A stretch of 64,000 nt of DNA from Qipengyuania profundimaris (GTDB lineage: Bacteria; Pseudomonadota; Alphaproteobacteria; Sphingomonadales; Sphingomonadaceae): contig NZ_JAVAIM010000001.1 of assembly GCF_030717945.1 (NCBI RefSeq), positions 2,650,631 to 2,714,630 on the forward strand, read 5' to 3'. The position numbers were made by a program, and so were the translations under genes. The notes beneath the pieces were generated by a model that was given only the letters and a program-made list of their open reading frames with translations, did not search any database and was not told the DNA's origin. Shown piece after piece: positions 8,654 to 16,922 of this stretch. Within the stretch, counting starts at the first letter, position 1, and every line of letters begins with the position of its first letter.

Positions 8654-9034
8654 CTATCTTCGTGCAATCATCGGCCCCAATGGCTCACCACCAAAAAGGT
8701 GCACATGCAGATGCGGCACTTCCTGGCCGCCATGCGCGCCGATATTGGCCATCATGCGGTAGCCGGGCTCGACCAGACCCTTGTCGCGAGCGACCTTACC
8801 CACGGCGCGCACGAAGCCCGCGATTTCCTCGGCGCTCGCTTTCGTACTGAAGTCGTCCCAACTGACGTAGCGGCCCTTCGGTATGACCAGCGTGTGCACC
8901 TCGGCCTGCGGATTGATGTCCTCGAAGGCGAAGGCCCATTCGTCCTCATAGACTTTGTTCGAGGGAATTTCCCCGCGCAGGATCTTCGCGAAGATGTTGT
9001 CGTCGTCATAAGGCTTTGTCGGGTCGATCGGCAT
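8654..9034 (-). CDS. histidine triad (HIT) family hydrolase
   Basis: The 126-residue protein is an HINT-type nucleotide phosphoramidase. The triad HLHVHLF lies near residues 108-114, and the N-terminal NIFAKILRGEIPSNKVYEDE is typical of HINT proteins. Its ATG overlaps the hisE TAA by one base, so it is the last gene of the histidine unit. Confidence 0.93.
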   Translation of the reverse strand: MPIDPTKPYDDDNIFAKILRGEIPSNKVYEDEWAFAFEDINPQAEVHTLVIPKGRYVSWDDFSTKASAEEIAGFVRAVGKVARDKGLVEPGYRMMANIGAHGGQEVPHLHVHLFGGEPLGPMIARR

Positions 9035-9348
9035 TAGGCGCTCCTCGAATTCTTCTCGTCGATACCGCTGGTCCCCTCGCGTCGGTCGAGTTCGGCCAGC
9101 ACTTCGGCCAGCGACACATCCTTTGCGCTAAGAAGCACCATCAGGTGAAAGAGCACATCCGCCGCCTCGCCGACCAGCTCTTCGCGGCTGCCGCTGAGCG
9201 CGGCGACGCAGGCCTCGACGGCCTCCTCGCCCAGCTTGCGCGCCATGACCGGCACGCCGCGGTGGCTGAGCTGCGCGACATAGCTGGTGTCGGGATCGGC
9301 ATCCCGGCGGTTCGCGATGGTGGTTTCGAGGCGGGTGAGCGTGTCCAT
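9034..9348 (-). CDS. hisE: phosphoribosyl-ATP pyrophosphohydrolase HisE
   Basis: HisE performs the second step of histidine synthesis, hydrolysing phosphoribosyl-ATP to phosphoribosyl-AMP. The 104-residue MazG-fold protein shows the metal-binding helices KLGEEAVEACVAAL and ELVGEAADVLFHLMVLL. I prefer ATG 9348 (MDTLTRLETTI) over the upstream ATG at 9363. A 55-residue membrane ORF separates it from hisF. Confidence 0.94.
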   Translation of the reverse strand: MDTLTRLETTIANRRDADPDTSYVAQLSHRGVPVMARKLGEEAVEACVAALSGSREELVGEAADVLFHLMVLLSAKDVSLAEVLAELDRREGTSGIDEKNSRSA

Positions 9349-9393
9349 CGGCCTGCTATGCACGGCGGCGCGGCGCGAGGCAATCGGGCCAGG

Positions 9394-9561
9394 CTATTGT
9401 CCGCCGTCGCTGCGACCGATCAGGAAGCGACCCACAACAATGCCGCCCAGTGCGACCGCCACGATCATCAAAGCGCTGGGCTCTTGCAGGCGCGCGGCGA
9501 TGCCAGCCGGGCCGGAGAGATCCGCGAACTGCGCGGCCAGCGATATGAACTGGCTGGACAT
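9394..9561 (-). CDS. 55-residue single-helix membrane protein in the his operon
   Basis: The ATG is at 9561 and the TAG at 9394-9396. The protein has a polar N-terminal half and a hydrophobic segment ALMIVAVALGGIVVGRF followed by a short Arg/Gly tail. The EPSALMIV start and GR end loosely resemble a PEP-CTERM sorting tail, though this may be chance. It sits in the same direction between hisF and hisE with short gaps. The function is unknown; co-transcription with the his genes is inferred from position. Confidence 0.5.
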   Translation of the reverse strand: MSSQFISLAAQFADLSGPAGIAARLQEPSALMIVAVALGGIVVGRFLIGRSDGGQ

Positions 9562-9635
9562 GAGTCGCCCTATGCCAGAGCGGTGTGACGGGCGCAGGAC
9601 TTGCGTGGCGCTTGTCCCTCATGGGGACGCGCACT

Positions 9636-10409
9636 TTATCCGCGGGCAGGCAATCTAGCCTCGCGCAGGGCCGCATGGGCCTCGGCCACCGTGTGCTCGC
9701 CGAAATGGAAGATCGATGCGGCAAGGACGGCGCTTGCGTGCCCCTTGGTCACGCCTTCGACGAGATGGTCGAGCGTGCCGACGCCGCCGCTGGCGATGAC
9801 AGGGATCGAGACACTGTCCGCGATCGCGCGGGTCAGTTCGAGATCGTAGCCCGCCTTGGTCCCGTCACCGTCCATCGAGGTGACAAGCAACTCTCCCGCG
9901 CCCAACTCCGCCAGTCGCTCGGCATGCTCGATGGCGTCGATCCCGGTCGGCTTGCGGCCTCCGTGAGTGAAGATTTCCCAGCCGCGAAAGCCTTCGCCCT
10001 CGGTTCGAGCCCGCGCATCGACGCTGGCGACAACGCACTGGCTGCCGAATTTCTCGGCGATCTCGCGCACCAGCTCGGGTCGCGAAACGGCTGCCGAATT
10101 GATCGCGACCTTGTCCGCGCCGGCCAGTAAGAGTGCACGCGCATCTTCCACGCTGCGCACCCCGCCACCGACAGTCAGCGGCATGAAGCACACCGCCGCC
10201 GTACGCCGCACCATGTCGAGCAGCGTTCCGCGCCCCTCGTGGCTGGCGGAAATGTCGAGAAAACACAGCTCGTCGGCGCCCGCGCGGTCGTAGGCCTGCG
10301 CCTGCTCGACCGGGTCGCCCGCATCCTTGAGATCGACGAAATTGACGCCCTTCACCACGCGCCCATCGGCCACGTCGAGGCAGGGGATGACGCGGATACG
10401 GACGGTCAC
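9636..10409 (-). CDS. hisF: imidazole glycerol phosphate synthase cyclase subunit HisF
   Basis: HisF is the (beta-alpha)8 cyclase half of IGP synthase, which closes the imidazole ring using ammonia from HisH. The 257-residue product has [14 protein letters not shown] at the start and [16 protein letters not shown] in the middle, holding the two catalytic Asp residues. The start codon is GTG at 10409 and overlaps the hisA stop as GTGA. Confidence 0.97.
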   Translation of the reverse strand: MTVRIRVIPCLDVADGRVVKGVNFVDLKDAGDPVEQAQAYDRAGADELCFLDISASHEGRGTLLDMVRRTAAVCFMPLTVGGGVRSVEDARALLLAGADKVAINSAAVSRPELVREIAEKFGSQCVVASVDARARTEGEGFRGWEIFTHGGRKPTGIDAIEHAERLAELGAGELLVTSMDGDGTKAGYDLELTRAIADSVSIPVIASGGVGTLDHLVEGVTKGHASAVLAASIFHFGEHTVAEAHAALREARLPARG

Positions 10410-11134
10410 GATTGCTTCGCCGCCTTAAGCGCTTCGGCAAGATCGAGCCTCCCGTCATAGAGCGCACGTCCGGTGATCACGCCCTCGATCCCATCGGCGG
10501 CATGCGGCTTCAGCGCCTCGATGTCTTCGATCCCTGCGACGCCGCCGCTGGCGATGACGGGGATGTCGACCTGTTGAGCAAGCCCGACTGTTGCCTCGAC
10601 ATTTACGCCCTTCAGCAGCCCGTCGCGCCCGATATCGGTGAACAGCAGCGCGGCCACACCCGCATCCTCGAACCGGCGGGCGAGATCGACCACCGGCACG
10701 TCCGACACCTCAGCCCAGCCCTCGGTCGCGACCATGCCGTCCTTCGCATCGACCGCAACGACGATGGCCTGCGGATGTGCGCGGGCCATCTCTTTCACGA
10801 ACTCCGGATCCTTCAGCGCCGCCGAACCCATCACGATTCGCGACACGCCTGCATCGAGCCAGCCCTCGACGTCCTCTTGGCTGCGGATGCCACCGCCCAA
10901 TTGCACGCGCCCCGCGAAGGCCGCAACGATGCTCTCGACCGCCTCGCGGTTCTGCGCCGATCCGGCGAAGGAACCGTCGAGATCGACCACGTGGAGATAC
11001 TCGGCCCCGGCCTCCGCAAACAGCGTCGCCTGCTTGGCCGGATCGTCGCCATAAACCGTCGCGCGATCCATATCGCCCTCTGCGAGACGCACCACCTGGC
11101 CGCCTTTGAGATCGATGGCAGGAAATATAATCAC
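10406..11134 (-). CDS. hisA: HisA isomerase (ProFAR isomerase)
   Basis: HisA isomerises ProFAR to PRFAR in histidine synthesis. I choose GTG 11134, which gives the standard N-terminus [17 protein letters not shown], 242 residues, and a GTGA overlap with the hisH stop. An ATG three codons upstream (11143) is possible but would add residues not usual in the family. The second catalytic Asp lies in LFTDIGRDG. Confidence 0.95.
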   Translation of the reverse strand: MIIFPAIDLKGGQVVRLAEGDMDRATVYGDDPAKQATLFAEAGAEYLHVVDLDGSFAGSAQNREAVESIVAAFAGRVQLGGGIRSQEDVEGWLDAGVSRIVMGSAALKDPEFVKEMARAHPQAIVVAVDAKDGMVATEGWAEVSDVPVVDLARRFEDAGVAALLFTDIGRDGLLKGVNVEATVGLAQQVDIPVIASGGVAGIEDIEALKPHAADGIEGVITGRALYDGRLDLAEALKAAKQS

Positions 11135-11757
11135 GGTTTCCACTCCAGAAAACGGGTCAGGGTCGCAAGGCCATAATGCTGGCTCTTCTCCGGATGGAAC
11201 TGCACGCCAAGCAGATTGTCGCGGCCGACCGCAGCGACCAGACCGCCTCCGTGATCGGTCATGGCGAGCACGTCCTTCCCGCTATCCGCATGGAAGTGGA
11301 AGGAGTGGAGGAAATAGGCCTCTCCCTCATATACCACATCGTGCATTTTCGCGTGCGGCGTCAGCGCAACATCGTTCCAGCCCATGTGCGGTACCTTCAC
11401 GCTTTCATCGGTTGGCTCGATCAGCCGCACCTCGCCCTCGATCCAGTCGAGCCCGGGCGTGATGCCATGCTCCAGACCCTGCGTGGCGAGCAATTGCATG
11501 CCCACGCAAATACCGAGGAACGGCGCGCCGCCCACGAAGACCCGTTCGTGCATCGCCTCGATCGCCCCGTCGACAGCGCGCAGGCCTTCGGCGCACGCCT
11601 TGAACGAGCCGACACCGGGAAGAACGATCCGGTCGGCCGCGCGGATGACATCGGGATCGTCGGTGACTTTCACCTTCGCTCCGACCTTGCGGAGCGCGTT
11701 TTCGACTGAGTGGAGGTTGCCCGCGCCGTAATCGACAAGCGCGATTATCTCACCCAC
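11131..11757 (-). CDS. hisH: imidazole glycerol phosphate synthase glutaminase subunit HisH
   Basis: HisH is the class I glutaminase that feeds ammonia to HisF. The 208-residue protein carries [10 protein letters not shown], the nucleophile Cys in [11 protein letters not shown], and the His/Glu of VQFHPEKSQ. Its start overlaps the end of hisB by eight bases. Confidence 0.97.
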   Translation of the reverse strand: MGEIIALVDYGAGNLHSVENALRKVGAKVKVTDDPDVIRAADRIVLPGVGSFKACAEGLRAVDGAIEAMHERVFVGGAPFLGICVGMQLLATQGLEHGITPGLDWIEGEVRLIEPTDESVKVPHMGWNDVALTPHAKMHDVVYEGEAYFLHSFHFHADSGKDVLAMTDHGGGLVAAVGRDNLLGVQFHPEKSQHYGLATLTRFLEWKP

Positions 11758-12343
11758 CGAGCTGGCCCTTCGTCGAGGGGATCGCGCCGCCTTTGCGCGG
11801 ATCGATTTCGCAAGCGATCCGCATCGCTCGGGCGAAGCCCTTGTAGATGCTTTCGCAAATGTGGTGATTGTTAGTGCCGTAGAGCAGCTCGATGTGCAGC
11901 GTCAGGCCGCAGGTCTGAGCGACCGAGTGGAACCAATGCTCGATCAGCTCGGTGTCCCATTCGCCCAGCTTTTCCTGGCTGAAGCCCGCCTTCCACACGA
12001 AATAGGGCCTGCCGGATATATCGAGTGCGACGCGCGCCAGCGTCTCGTCCATCGGCGAATAGGCGCTGCCATACCGCGCGATCCCACCCTTGTCGCCAAG
12101 CGCCTGCGCCAAAGCCTGGCCGAGCGCGAGCGCACTGTCCTCGGTGGTGTGGTGCTGGTCGACATGGAGGTCGCCGTCGACTTTCAACGTGACGTCGATC
12201 AGGGAATGCTTGGCGAATTGCTCGACCATGTGATCGAGAAAGCCGATGCCGGTGGTTACGTCGTATGATCCGGTCCCGTCGAGATCGACCTCGACGAGAA
12301 TTTTCGTTTCCGCAGTGTTGCGCTCGATACGGCCTGTTCGCAT
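11750..12343 (-). CDS. hisB: imidazoleglycerol-phosphate dehydratase HisB
   Basis: The monofunctional dehydratase (197 residues from ATG 12343) converts IGP to imidazole acetol phosphate. Metal-binding motifs [10 protein letters not shown] and [11 protein letters not shown] are present, as is the terminal [14 protein letters not shown]. It is the first gene of the minus-strand his unit. The region 12344-12457 is shared with the divergent sspB. Confidence 0.97.
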   Translation of the reverse strand: MRTGRIERNTAETKILVEVDLDGTGSYDVTTGIGFLDHMVEQFAKHSLIDVTLKVDGDLHVDQHHTTEDSALALGQALAQALGDKGGIARYGSAYSPMDETLARVALDISGRPYFVWKAGFSQEKLGEWDTELIEHWFHSVAQTCGLTLHIELLYGTNNHHICESIYKGFARAMRIACEIDPRKGGAIPSTKGQLGG

Positions 12344-12457
12344 GGCGCCCGCGCTAGAGCCGCACGGGGCGATAGGCAAGAAATAGCACCTTACGGCGTA
12401 GTAAAGCCGCGCTTAAAGCGCTTGACCCGCGCGCCTCGCGGTTACACCTAGGCGCGC

Positions 12458-12961
12458 ATGAGCGACGAGACGCCCGACAGCCTGATCCCTTACGATTCCA
12501 TCGTGCAGGAGGCCCTGCGCGCAGTGGTAGGCCGCGTGCTCGGCGAAATCGAGCAGACCGGCAGCGAACTGCCGGGCGCGCATCACTTCTACATCACATT
12601 CAAGACGCACGCCCCCGGCGTGAGCATCCCCGACAGCCTGCGCGAGCGGTTCCCGGACGAGATGACGATCGTGCTGCAGAACAAGTTCTGGGACCTGAAC
12701 GTCCGCGAAGACGGCTTTTCGGTCGGGCTGAGCTTCAACCAGGTGCCCGCCGCGCTCGACATCCCCTTCGCCGCGATCACGCAATTCGTCGATCCGGCGG
12801 TCGACTTCGGGCTCCAGTTCCAGGCGACCGTGGCCGACATGGCTCCTGCCCCGACCGAGCATCCCGAAAATGACGGATCGGAACAGGGCGAGGATGCAGC
12901 CGTTGAGGGTGCAGAAGACGGATCCAACGTCGTCACGGTCGATTTCGGCCGCAAGAAATAG
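12458..12961 (+). CDS. sspB: SspB, ClpXP adaptor for ssrA-tagged proteins
   Basis: SspB delivers ssrA-tagged proteins to the ClpXP protease. The 167-residue product has the alphaproteobacterial substrate-binding domain (about residues 1-115, e.g. FYITFKTHAPGVSIPDSL). An acidic linker follows, and the C-terminal VVTVDFGRKK is the ClpX-binding tail. It is transcribed away from hisB. Confidence 0.93.
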   Translation: MSDETPDSLIPYDSIVQEALRAVVGRVLGEIEQTGSELPGAHHFYITFKTHAPGVSIPDSLRERFPDEMTIVLQNKFWDLNVREDGFSVGLSFNQVPAALDIPFAAITQFVDPAVDFGLQFQATVADMAPAPTEHPENDGSEQGEDAAVEGAEDGSNVVTVDFGRKK

Positions 12962-12996
12962 CCGCGGCGCGAAGCCCCGGCAGAACGGGGCATGGC

Positions 12997-13434
12997 ATGG
13001 GCTTGAGCAGCAAGAAGAAACCGAACCATCTGACCGATCGCGCTGGCGCGGCGATCGAGAAGGCGACCGACAAGACTATCGGCCCGGACGAAATGCCGGG
13101 GCCGAGCCCGGACCCGTCGACCAATCTCATCATTCACGACATCCTCCTTCGCAGTGTCGGGCGGCTGTCCCGCATGACAGTGGAGAAGGCCCTGCTCGGG
13201 CGGCGCTACGGCAAGGGCTACGCTAAGCAGATCGTCGAAAATCGCTCGACCCTCAACGCTCTGGCGGCCTACGGCGTCACCAAGGTCGCGACGAAATCCG
13301 TACCCGGCGCCCTAGCGGTAGGGACCGGCCTTGCGCTCAAGGTGCTGTTCGACAGGGGCCGTTCGCGCCGCAAATCGAAAGCAGCCGGCGAGAAAATGCT
13401 GCGCGAGCAGGCCGATCCCGATAGCTTGATCTAG
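12997..13434 (+). CDS. conserved hypothetical protein, 145 residues
   Basis: I do not recognise a characterised family. The protein has a basic N-terminus (MGLSSKKKPNHL) and a middle region that could be two amphipathic or weakly hydrophobic helices (NALAAYGVTKVATKSVPGALAVGTGLALK). A Lys/Arg-rich stretch and an acidic end follow. It lies 35 bases after sspB and 54 bases before gmk on the same strand. Confidence 0.7.
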   Translation: MGLSSKKKPNHLTDRAGAAIEKATDKTIGPDEMPGPSPDPSTNLIIHDILLRSVGRLSRMTVEKALLGRRYGKGYAKQIVENRSTLNALAAYGVTKVATKSVPGALAVGTGLALKVLFDRGRSRRKSKAAGEKMLREQADPDSLI

Positions 13435-13488
13435 GCGTAGTGCCCTGCCGCCCTTGATTTCGGCGGCCGGCTTGGCGCAAGAGCGCGC

Positions 13489-14136
13489 ATGGCCGAATCC
13501 CAAACTCCGACAGACAAACTCGCACGGCGCGGGCTGATGTTCATCCTCTCTTCGCCGAGCGGCGCGGGCAAGACGACGATCAGCCGGATGCTGCTGGAGG
13601 CCGAAGACGAGATCAAGCTGTCGGTCAGTGTGACGACCCGCCCGCCACGACCGGGCGAGATCGACGGGGTGCATTACTACTTCGTCGACGATGCCGAGTT
13701 CGACCGGATGGTCGAGGAGGACGACTTCTACGAATGGGCTCATGTCTTCGGCCATCGCTACGGCACACCCAAAGGCCGCATCCGCAATGCGCTGAAGGAC
13801 GGGCAGGATTTCCTGTTCGACATCGACTGGCAGGGAACGCAGCAGCTCTACCAGAAGGACCAGCAGGACGTGGTCCGCGTGTTCATCCTGCCCCCCAGCA
13901 TCGCCGAACTCGAACGCCGCCTGCGCAGCCGCGGGACCGATGCAGAAGAGGTAATCGAGGCGCGCATGGAACGCGCCCGATCGGAGATCAGCCACTGGGA
14001 CGCCTATGACTACGTCGTGATCAACGAAGACGCGCAGGCCTGCTTCGCCAAAGTTCGCGAGATCCTCGATGCCGAGCGGATGAAGCGTCAGCGGCAGACC
14101 GGGCTGATCCCCTTCGTCCGCGAACTGATGAGCTGA
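13489..14136 (+). CDS. gmk: guanylate kinase
   Basis: Gmk phosphorylates GMP to GDP. The 215-residue protein has the P-loop SSPSGAGKTT (about residues 18-27), the GMP-binding segment VSVTTRPPRPGEIDGVHYYF and the lid region RSRGTDAEEVIEARM. The next gene starts three bases after its stop. Confidence 0.97.
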   Translation: MAESQTPTDKLARRGLMFILSSPSGAGKTTISRMLLEAEDEIKLSVSVTTRPPRPGEIDGVHYYFVDDAEFDRMVEEDDFYEWAHVFGHRYGTPKGRIRNALKDGQDFLFDIDWQGTQQLYQKDQQDVVRVFILPPSIAELERRLRSRGTDAEEVIEARMERARSEISHWDAYDYVVINEDAQACFAKVREILDAERMKRQRQTGLIPFVRELMS

Positions 14137-14138
14137 CC

Positions 14139-14912
14139 ATGGAGGGCGGGGTCGCATCGCTGACGGATCGCGAACGCGAAGTCCTGCGTTTGCTGCTGGC
14201 GGGGCACACGGCCAAATCCGCCGCCGCCGAGCTCGACTTGTCGGTCCACACGGTCAACGACTATCTGCGCGAAGCCCGCAAGAAACTCGGGGTGGCCAGC
14301 AGTCGGGAGGCCGCAAGAATCTTGGGGGAGCAGAACGAGCAGCCCCCACAAAGCGCCCCCCAAAATGCTGCACCCGAGCAAATCGGGATGGCCGATGCTG
14401 CAACCGCCACCGATACTCTGATGCCATCAGCAACCCCGGGCCGCCGCAACCGCGTGGCTTGGATCATCGGAGGAACACTCATGTTCACAGCCATTGTCGC
14501 CGCAGTCCTGCTCGCCACTTCATCCGGATCGCACGACGCCGGAGAAGACGAGATGGAGGCATCCTTGCAGCAGGGCACACCGGCGGAAGCCGCCGCGCGC
14601 GACTGGATCAAGCTCGTCGATGCCGGCAATTATCAAGAAAGCTGGGCGCAGGCCGGATCGATGTTCAAATCCGCGGTGACTGCCGACGCCTGGGCCAAGC
14701 AGGTCACGCCGGTACGCCAGCCGCTCGGTGAGGTCGTCAGCCGCAATCTCAAAGGCATTGACGCACCCGCCTCGCTCCCCGGCGCGCCGAAGGGCGAGTA
14801 TCGCATCGTCACCTTCGACACGGATTATGCATCAGCCGCAGGTGCGGTCGAAACCGTCGTTCTCGCCAAATCCGGCAGTGACTGGGGCGTCGTCGGATAT
14901 TTCATCCGGTGA
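14139..14912 (+). CDS. LuxR-type HTH, membrane segment and DUF4019 domain protein
   Basis: The 257-residue protein starts with a LuxR/GerE-type helix-turn-helix (about residues 5-62: LTDREREVLRLLLAGHTAKS, then DLSVHTVNDYLREARKKLG). A single membrane helix follows near residues 108-130 (VAWIIGGTLMFTAIVAAVLL), and then a DUF4019 domain (AAARDWIKLVDAGNYQESW to the end). The order predicts a cytoplasmic DNA-binding head and an extracytoplasmic domain, so it may be a one-component membrane sensor. The target genes are unknown. Confidence 0.8.
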   Translation: MEGGVASLTDREREVLRLLLAGHTAKSAAAELDLSVHTVNDYLREARKKLGVASSREAARILGEQNEQPPQSAPQNAAPEQIGMADAATATDTLMPSATPGRRNRVAWIIGGTLMFTAIVAAVLLATSSGSHDAGEDEMEASLQQGTPAEAAARDWIKLVDAGNYQESWAQAGSMFKSAVTADAWAKQVTPVRQPLGEVVSRNLKGIDAPASLPGAPKGEYRIVTFDTDYASAAGAVETVVLAKSGSDWGVVGYFIR

Positions 14913-14913
14913 C

Positions 14914-14940
14914 CACCCGCGCCGGTGTATGGCGCGGGTG
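14914..14940. terminator. hairpin between convergent DUF4019 and SDR genes
   Basis: CACCCGCGCC 14914-14923 pairs with GGCGCGGGTG 14931-14940 (10 bp, 7-base loop). There is no T run, but its place between two convergent genes fits a terminator. Confidence 0.5.
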
Positions 14941-14954
14941 ACAGATCCTGCCGG

Positions 14955-15761
14955 TCAGTCCCCCGACGGATCGACGAAATTGCCCGCGCCGACATTGGCG
15001 TTTACCACGCCCCCATCGATCGCGATGGTCGTGCCGACGACATAGTCGCCCGCGCGGCTGAGCAAATAGATCGCCCCGCCCGCCATATCCTCGGTCACTC
15101 CGACGCGGCGCGAAGGAATACCCTTCTCGACCATATCCGCATTGTCTCGCGCCGCGCGGTTCATGGCGCTAGGAAAGGCGCCGGGTCCGATACCGTTCAC
15201 GACGATATTGTGCTGTACCAGCTCCGCCGCCATGCGCCGTGTTAGGTGGATGAGGCCTGCCTTCGACGCCTGATAAGGATAGGTTGGCCAGGGATTGGTC
15301 TTCATGCCGTCGATGCTGGCAATCATCAGCACCTTGGCCGGGCGATCCTTCGTACCGGACTTCTTCAGCAGCGGCATCAGCTTCTGCGTCAGGAAGAACG
15401 GCGTCTTGACGTTCAAATCCATCGTGCGGTGCCAGCCGGCCTCGCTGAATTCCTCGAACGGTTCTCCCCAGGCGGCGCCGGCATTGTTCACGAGGATGTC
15501 GAGCTTGTCCTCGCGGGCGGCCAGATCGTCCGCCAGCTGCTGGATGCCGTCCATCTGCGACAGGTCGCCGACCAAGCCGATGACCTTCTCGCCAAGTTCG
15601 GCGCTAGTCTCGTCGACCTGCTCCTTCTTGCGGGCGACGATGTAGACACGCGCTGCGCCCGCAGCGAGCAGGCCTTCAACGATCATCTTGCCGATGCCGC
15701 GGCTTCCGCCGGTGACGAGGGCGACGCGGCCTTCTAGGCCGAACAGGTCTTGCAGGTTCAT
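14955..15761 (-). CDS. SDR-family oxidoreductase
   Basis: This 268-residue short-chain dehydrogenase has the cofactor motif TGGSRGIGK, the NNAG motif (LVNNAGAAWG), and the catalytic Ser, Tyr and Lys in MIASIDG and YPYQASKAG. Family members reduce or oxidise hydroxy- or ketoacyl groups with NAD(P)H. It is the last gene of a three-gene minus-strand unit behind two acyl-CoA dehydrogenases, 17 bases after the second one, so it may act on an acyl-CoA intermediate. Confidence 0.88.
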   Translation of the reverse strand: MNLQDLFGLEGRVALVTGGSRGIGKMIVEGLLAAGAARVYIVARKKEQVDETSAELGEKVIGLVGDLSQMDGIQQLADDLAAREDKLDILVNNAGAAWGEPFEEFSEAGWHRTMDLNVKTPFFLTQKLMPLLKKSGTKDRPAKVLMIASIDGMKTNPWPTYPYQASKAGLIHLTRRMAAELVQHNIVVNGIGPGAFPSAMNRAARDNADMVEKGIPSRRVGVTEDMAGGAIYLLSRAGDYVVGTTIAIDGGVVNANVGAGNFVDPSGD

Positions 15762-15778
15762 ATGTCTCTCTCCCCGGC

Positions 15779-16918
15779 TTAATAGCCGCTCAGTTCCGCA
15801 ACGCGGCCCGCGTGATAGTACTGGTCGCCGAGAAATTCCTGCAGCGCCCGGTCGCGTTTCATGTAAAGGCCGATGTCGTATTCATCGGTCATGCCGATGC
15901 CGCCATGCATCTGCACACCTTCGCGCACCGCGAGGCCCGCAGCCTTGGCAACCTTAGCCTTGGCGACGCTGGTCATCAGCTCGGCCTTCTCGCTGCCGCC
16001 ATCGACCAGCTGCGCGGCCTTGACGGTCACGGCGCGAGCGATTTCGACTTCGGAATAAAGATGCGCGGCACGGTGCTGCAGCGCCTGGAATTCGCCGATC
16101 AGCCGGCCGAACTGCTTGCGCTGCTTGATATAGTCGACGGTCATGTCCATCGCCCCGCGCGCCACACCGACGCCTTCGGCTGCCGAGCCGACCCGGCCCG
16201 CCATCAGCACGGCGTCGAGGATCGCGCGGCCACCGTCGACCTCGCCGATCACGGCATCCCCGTCGAGCTCGACATTGTCGAAGCTGACATGGCTCGCCAT
16301 CGAACTGTCGACCAGCCGCACGCTGTCGTGGCTCATCCCGCTTGCGTCCTGCGGCACGGCGAACAGGGTGATGCCATCCTTGTCGTCATCGCTGCCGGAA
16401 GTGCGCGCGGCAACCACGATCATCTCGCTCGACGCGCCATAAACCACGAAGTCTTTCTTGCCCGAAAGGCGGAAGCCATTGCCGGATTTCTCCGCCTTGG
16501 TCGCGATCCGCTCGGGACGGTGCTTGGGCCCTTCGTCGATCGCCACGGCATAGACCTTGTCGCCCGAAATGAGGTCCGGCAGCCAGCGGCCCTTCACATC
16601 GTTGCTGCCGTGCTTGAGCGCTGTCGCGGCGAGCACGGAAGAGGACAGGAAGGGCGACGGCGTGAGATTGCGCCCGATCTCTTCCAGCACGATTCCGGCT
16701 TCGACCTGGCCCATGCCGAGGCCGCCGTCGTCCTCGTCCACCAGCATGCCGGTGAAGCCCATTTCGGCGAACTGCTTCCACAGGCCATGGCCGAAACCAT
16801 CCTTGCAGTCGCGGTCGCGCCAGTGGCGCAGCTGGTTCTTGATCGAACCTTCCTCGGCCATGAACTGGCTGGCGGTTTCGGCCAGCATCGCCTGGTCGTC
16901 GTCGTAGTACAGAGGCAT
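15779..16918 (-). CDS. acyl-CoA dehydrogenase subunit lacking the usual catalytic Glu motif
   Basis: The 379-residue protein has the acyl-CoA dehydrogenase fold (FGRLIGEFQALQHRAAHLYS and GGIGMTDEYDIGLYMKRDRA). Where most family members carry the Y-E-G-T motif with the catalytic Glu, it reads ALQEFLGDQYYHAGRV. Its gene lies four bases behind another acyl-CoA dehydrogenase gene that keeps this motif. In steroid-degrading actinobacteria, paired FadE proteins form alpha2beta2 complexes with one catalytic residue per heterodimer; the same is inferred here. Confidence 0.85.
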   Translation of the reverse strand: MPLYYDDDQAMLAETASQFMAEEGSIKNQLRHWRDRDCKDGFGHGLWKQFAEMGFTGMLVDEDDGGLGMGQVEAGIVLEEIGRNLTPSPFLSSSVLAATALKHGSNDVKGRWLPDLISGDKVYAVAIDEGPKHRPERIATKAEKSGNGFRLSGKKDFVVYGASSEMIVVAARTSGSDDDKDGITLFAVPQDASGMSHDSVRLVDSSMASHVSFDNVELDGDAVIGEVDGGRAILDAVLMAGRVGSAAEGVGVARGAMDMTVDYIKQRKQFGRLIGEFQALQHRAAHLYSEVEIARAVTVKAAQLVDGGSEKAELMTSVAKAKVAKAAGLAVREGVQMHGGIGMTDEYDIGLYMKRDRALQEFLGDQYYHAGRVAELSGY

Positions 16919-16922
16919 CGGA

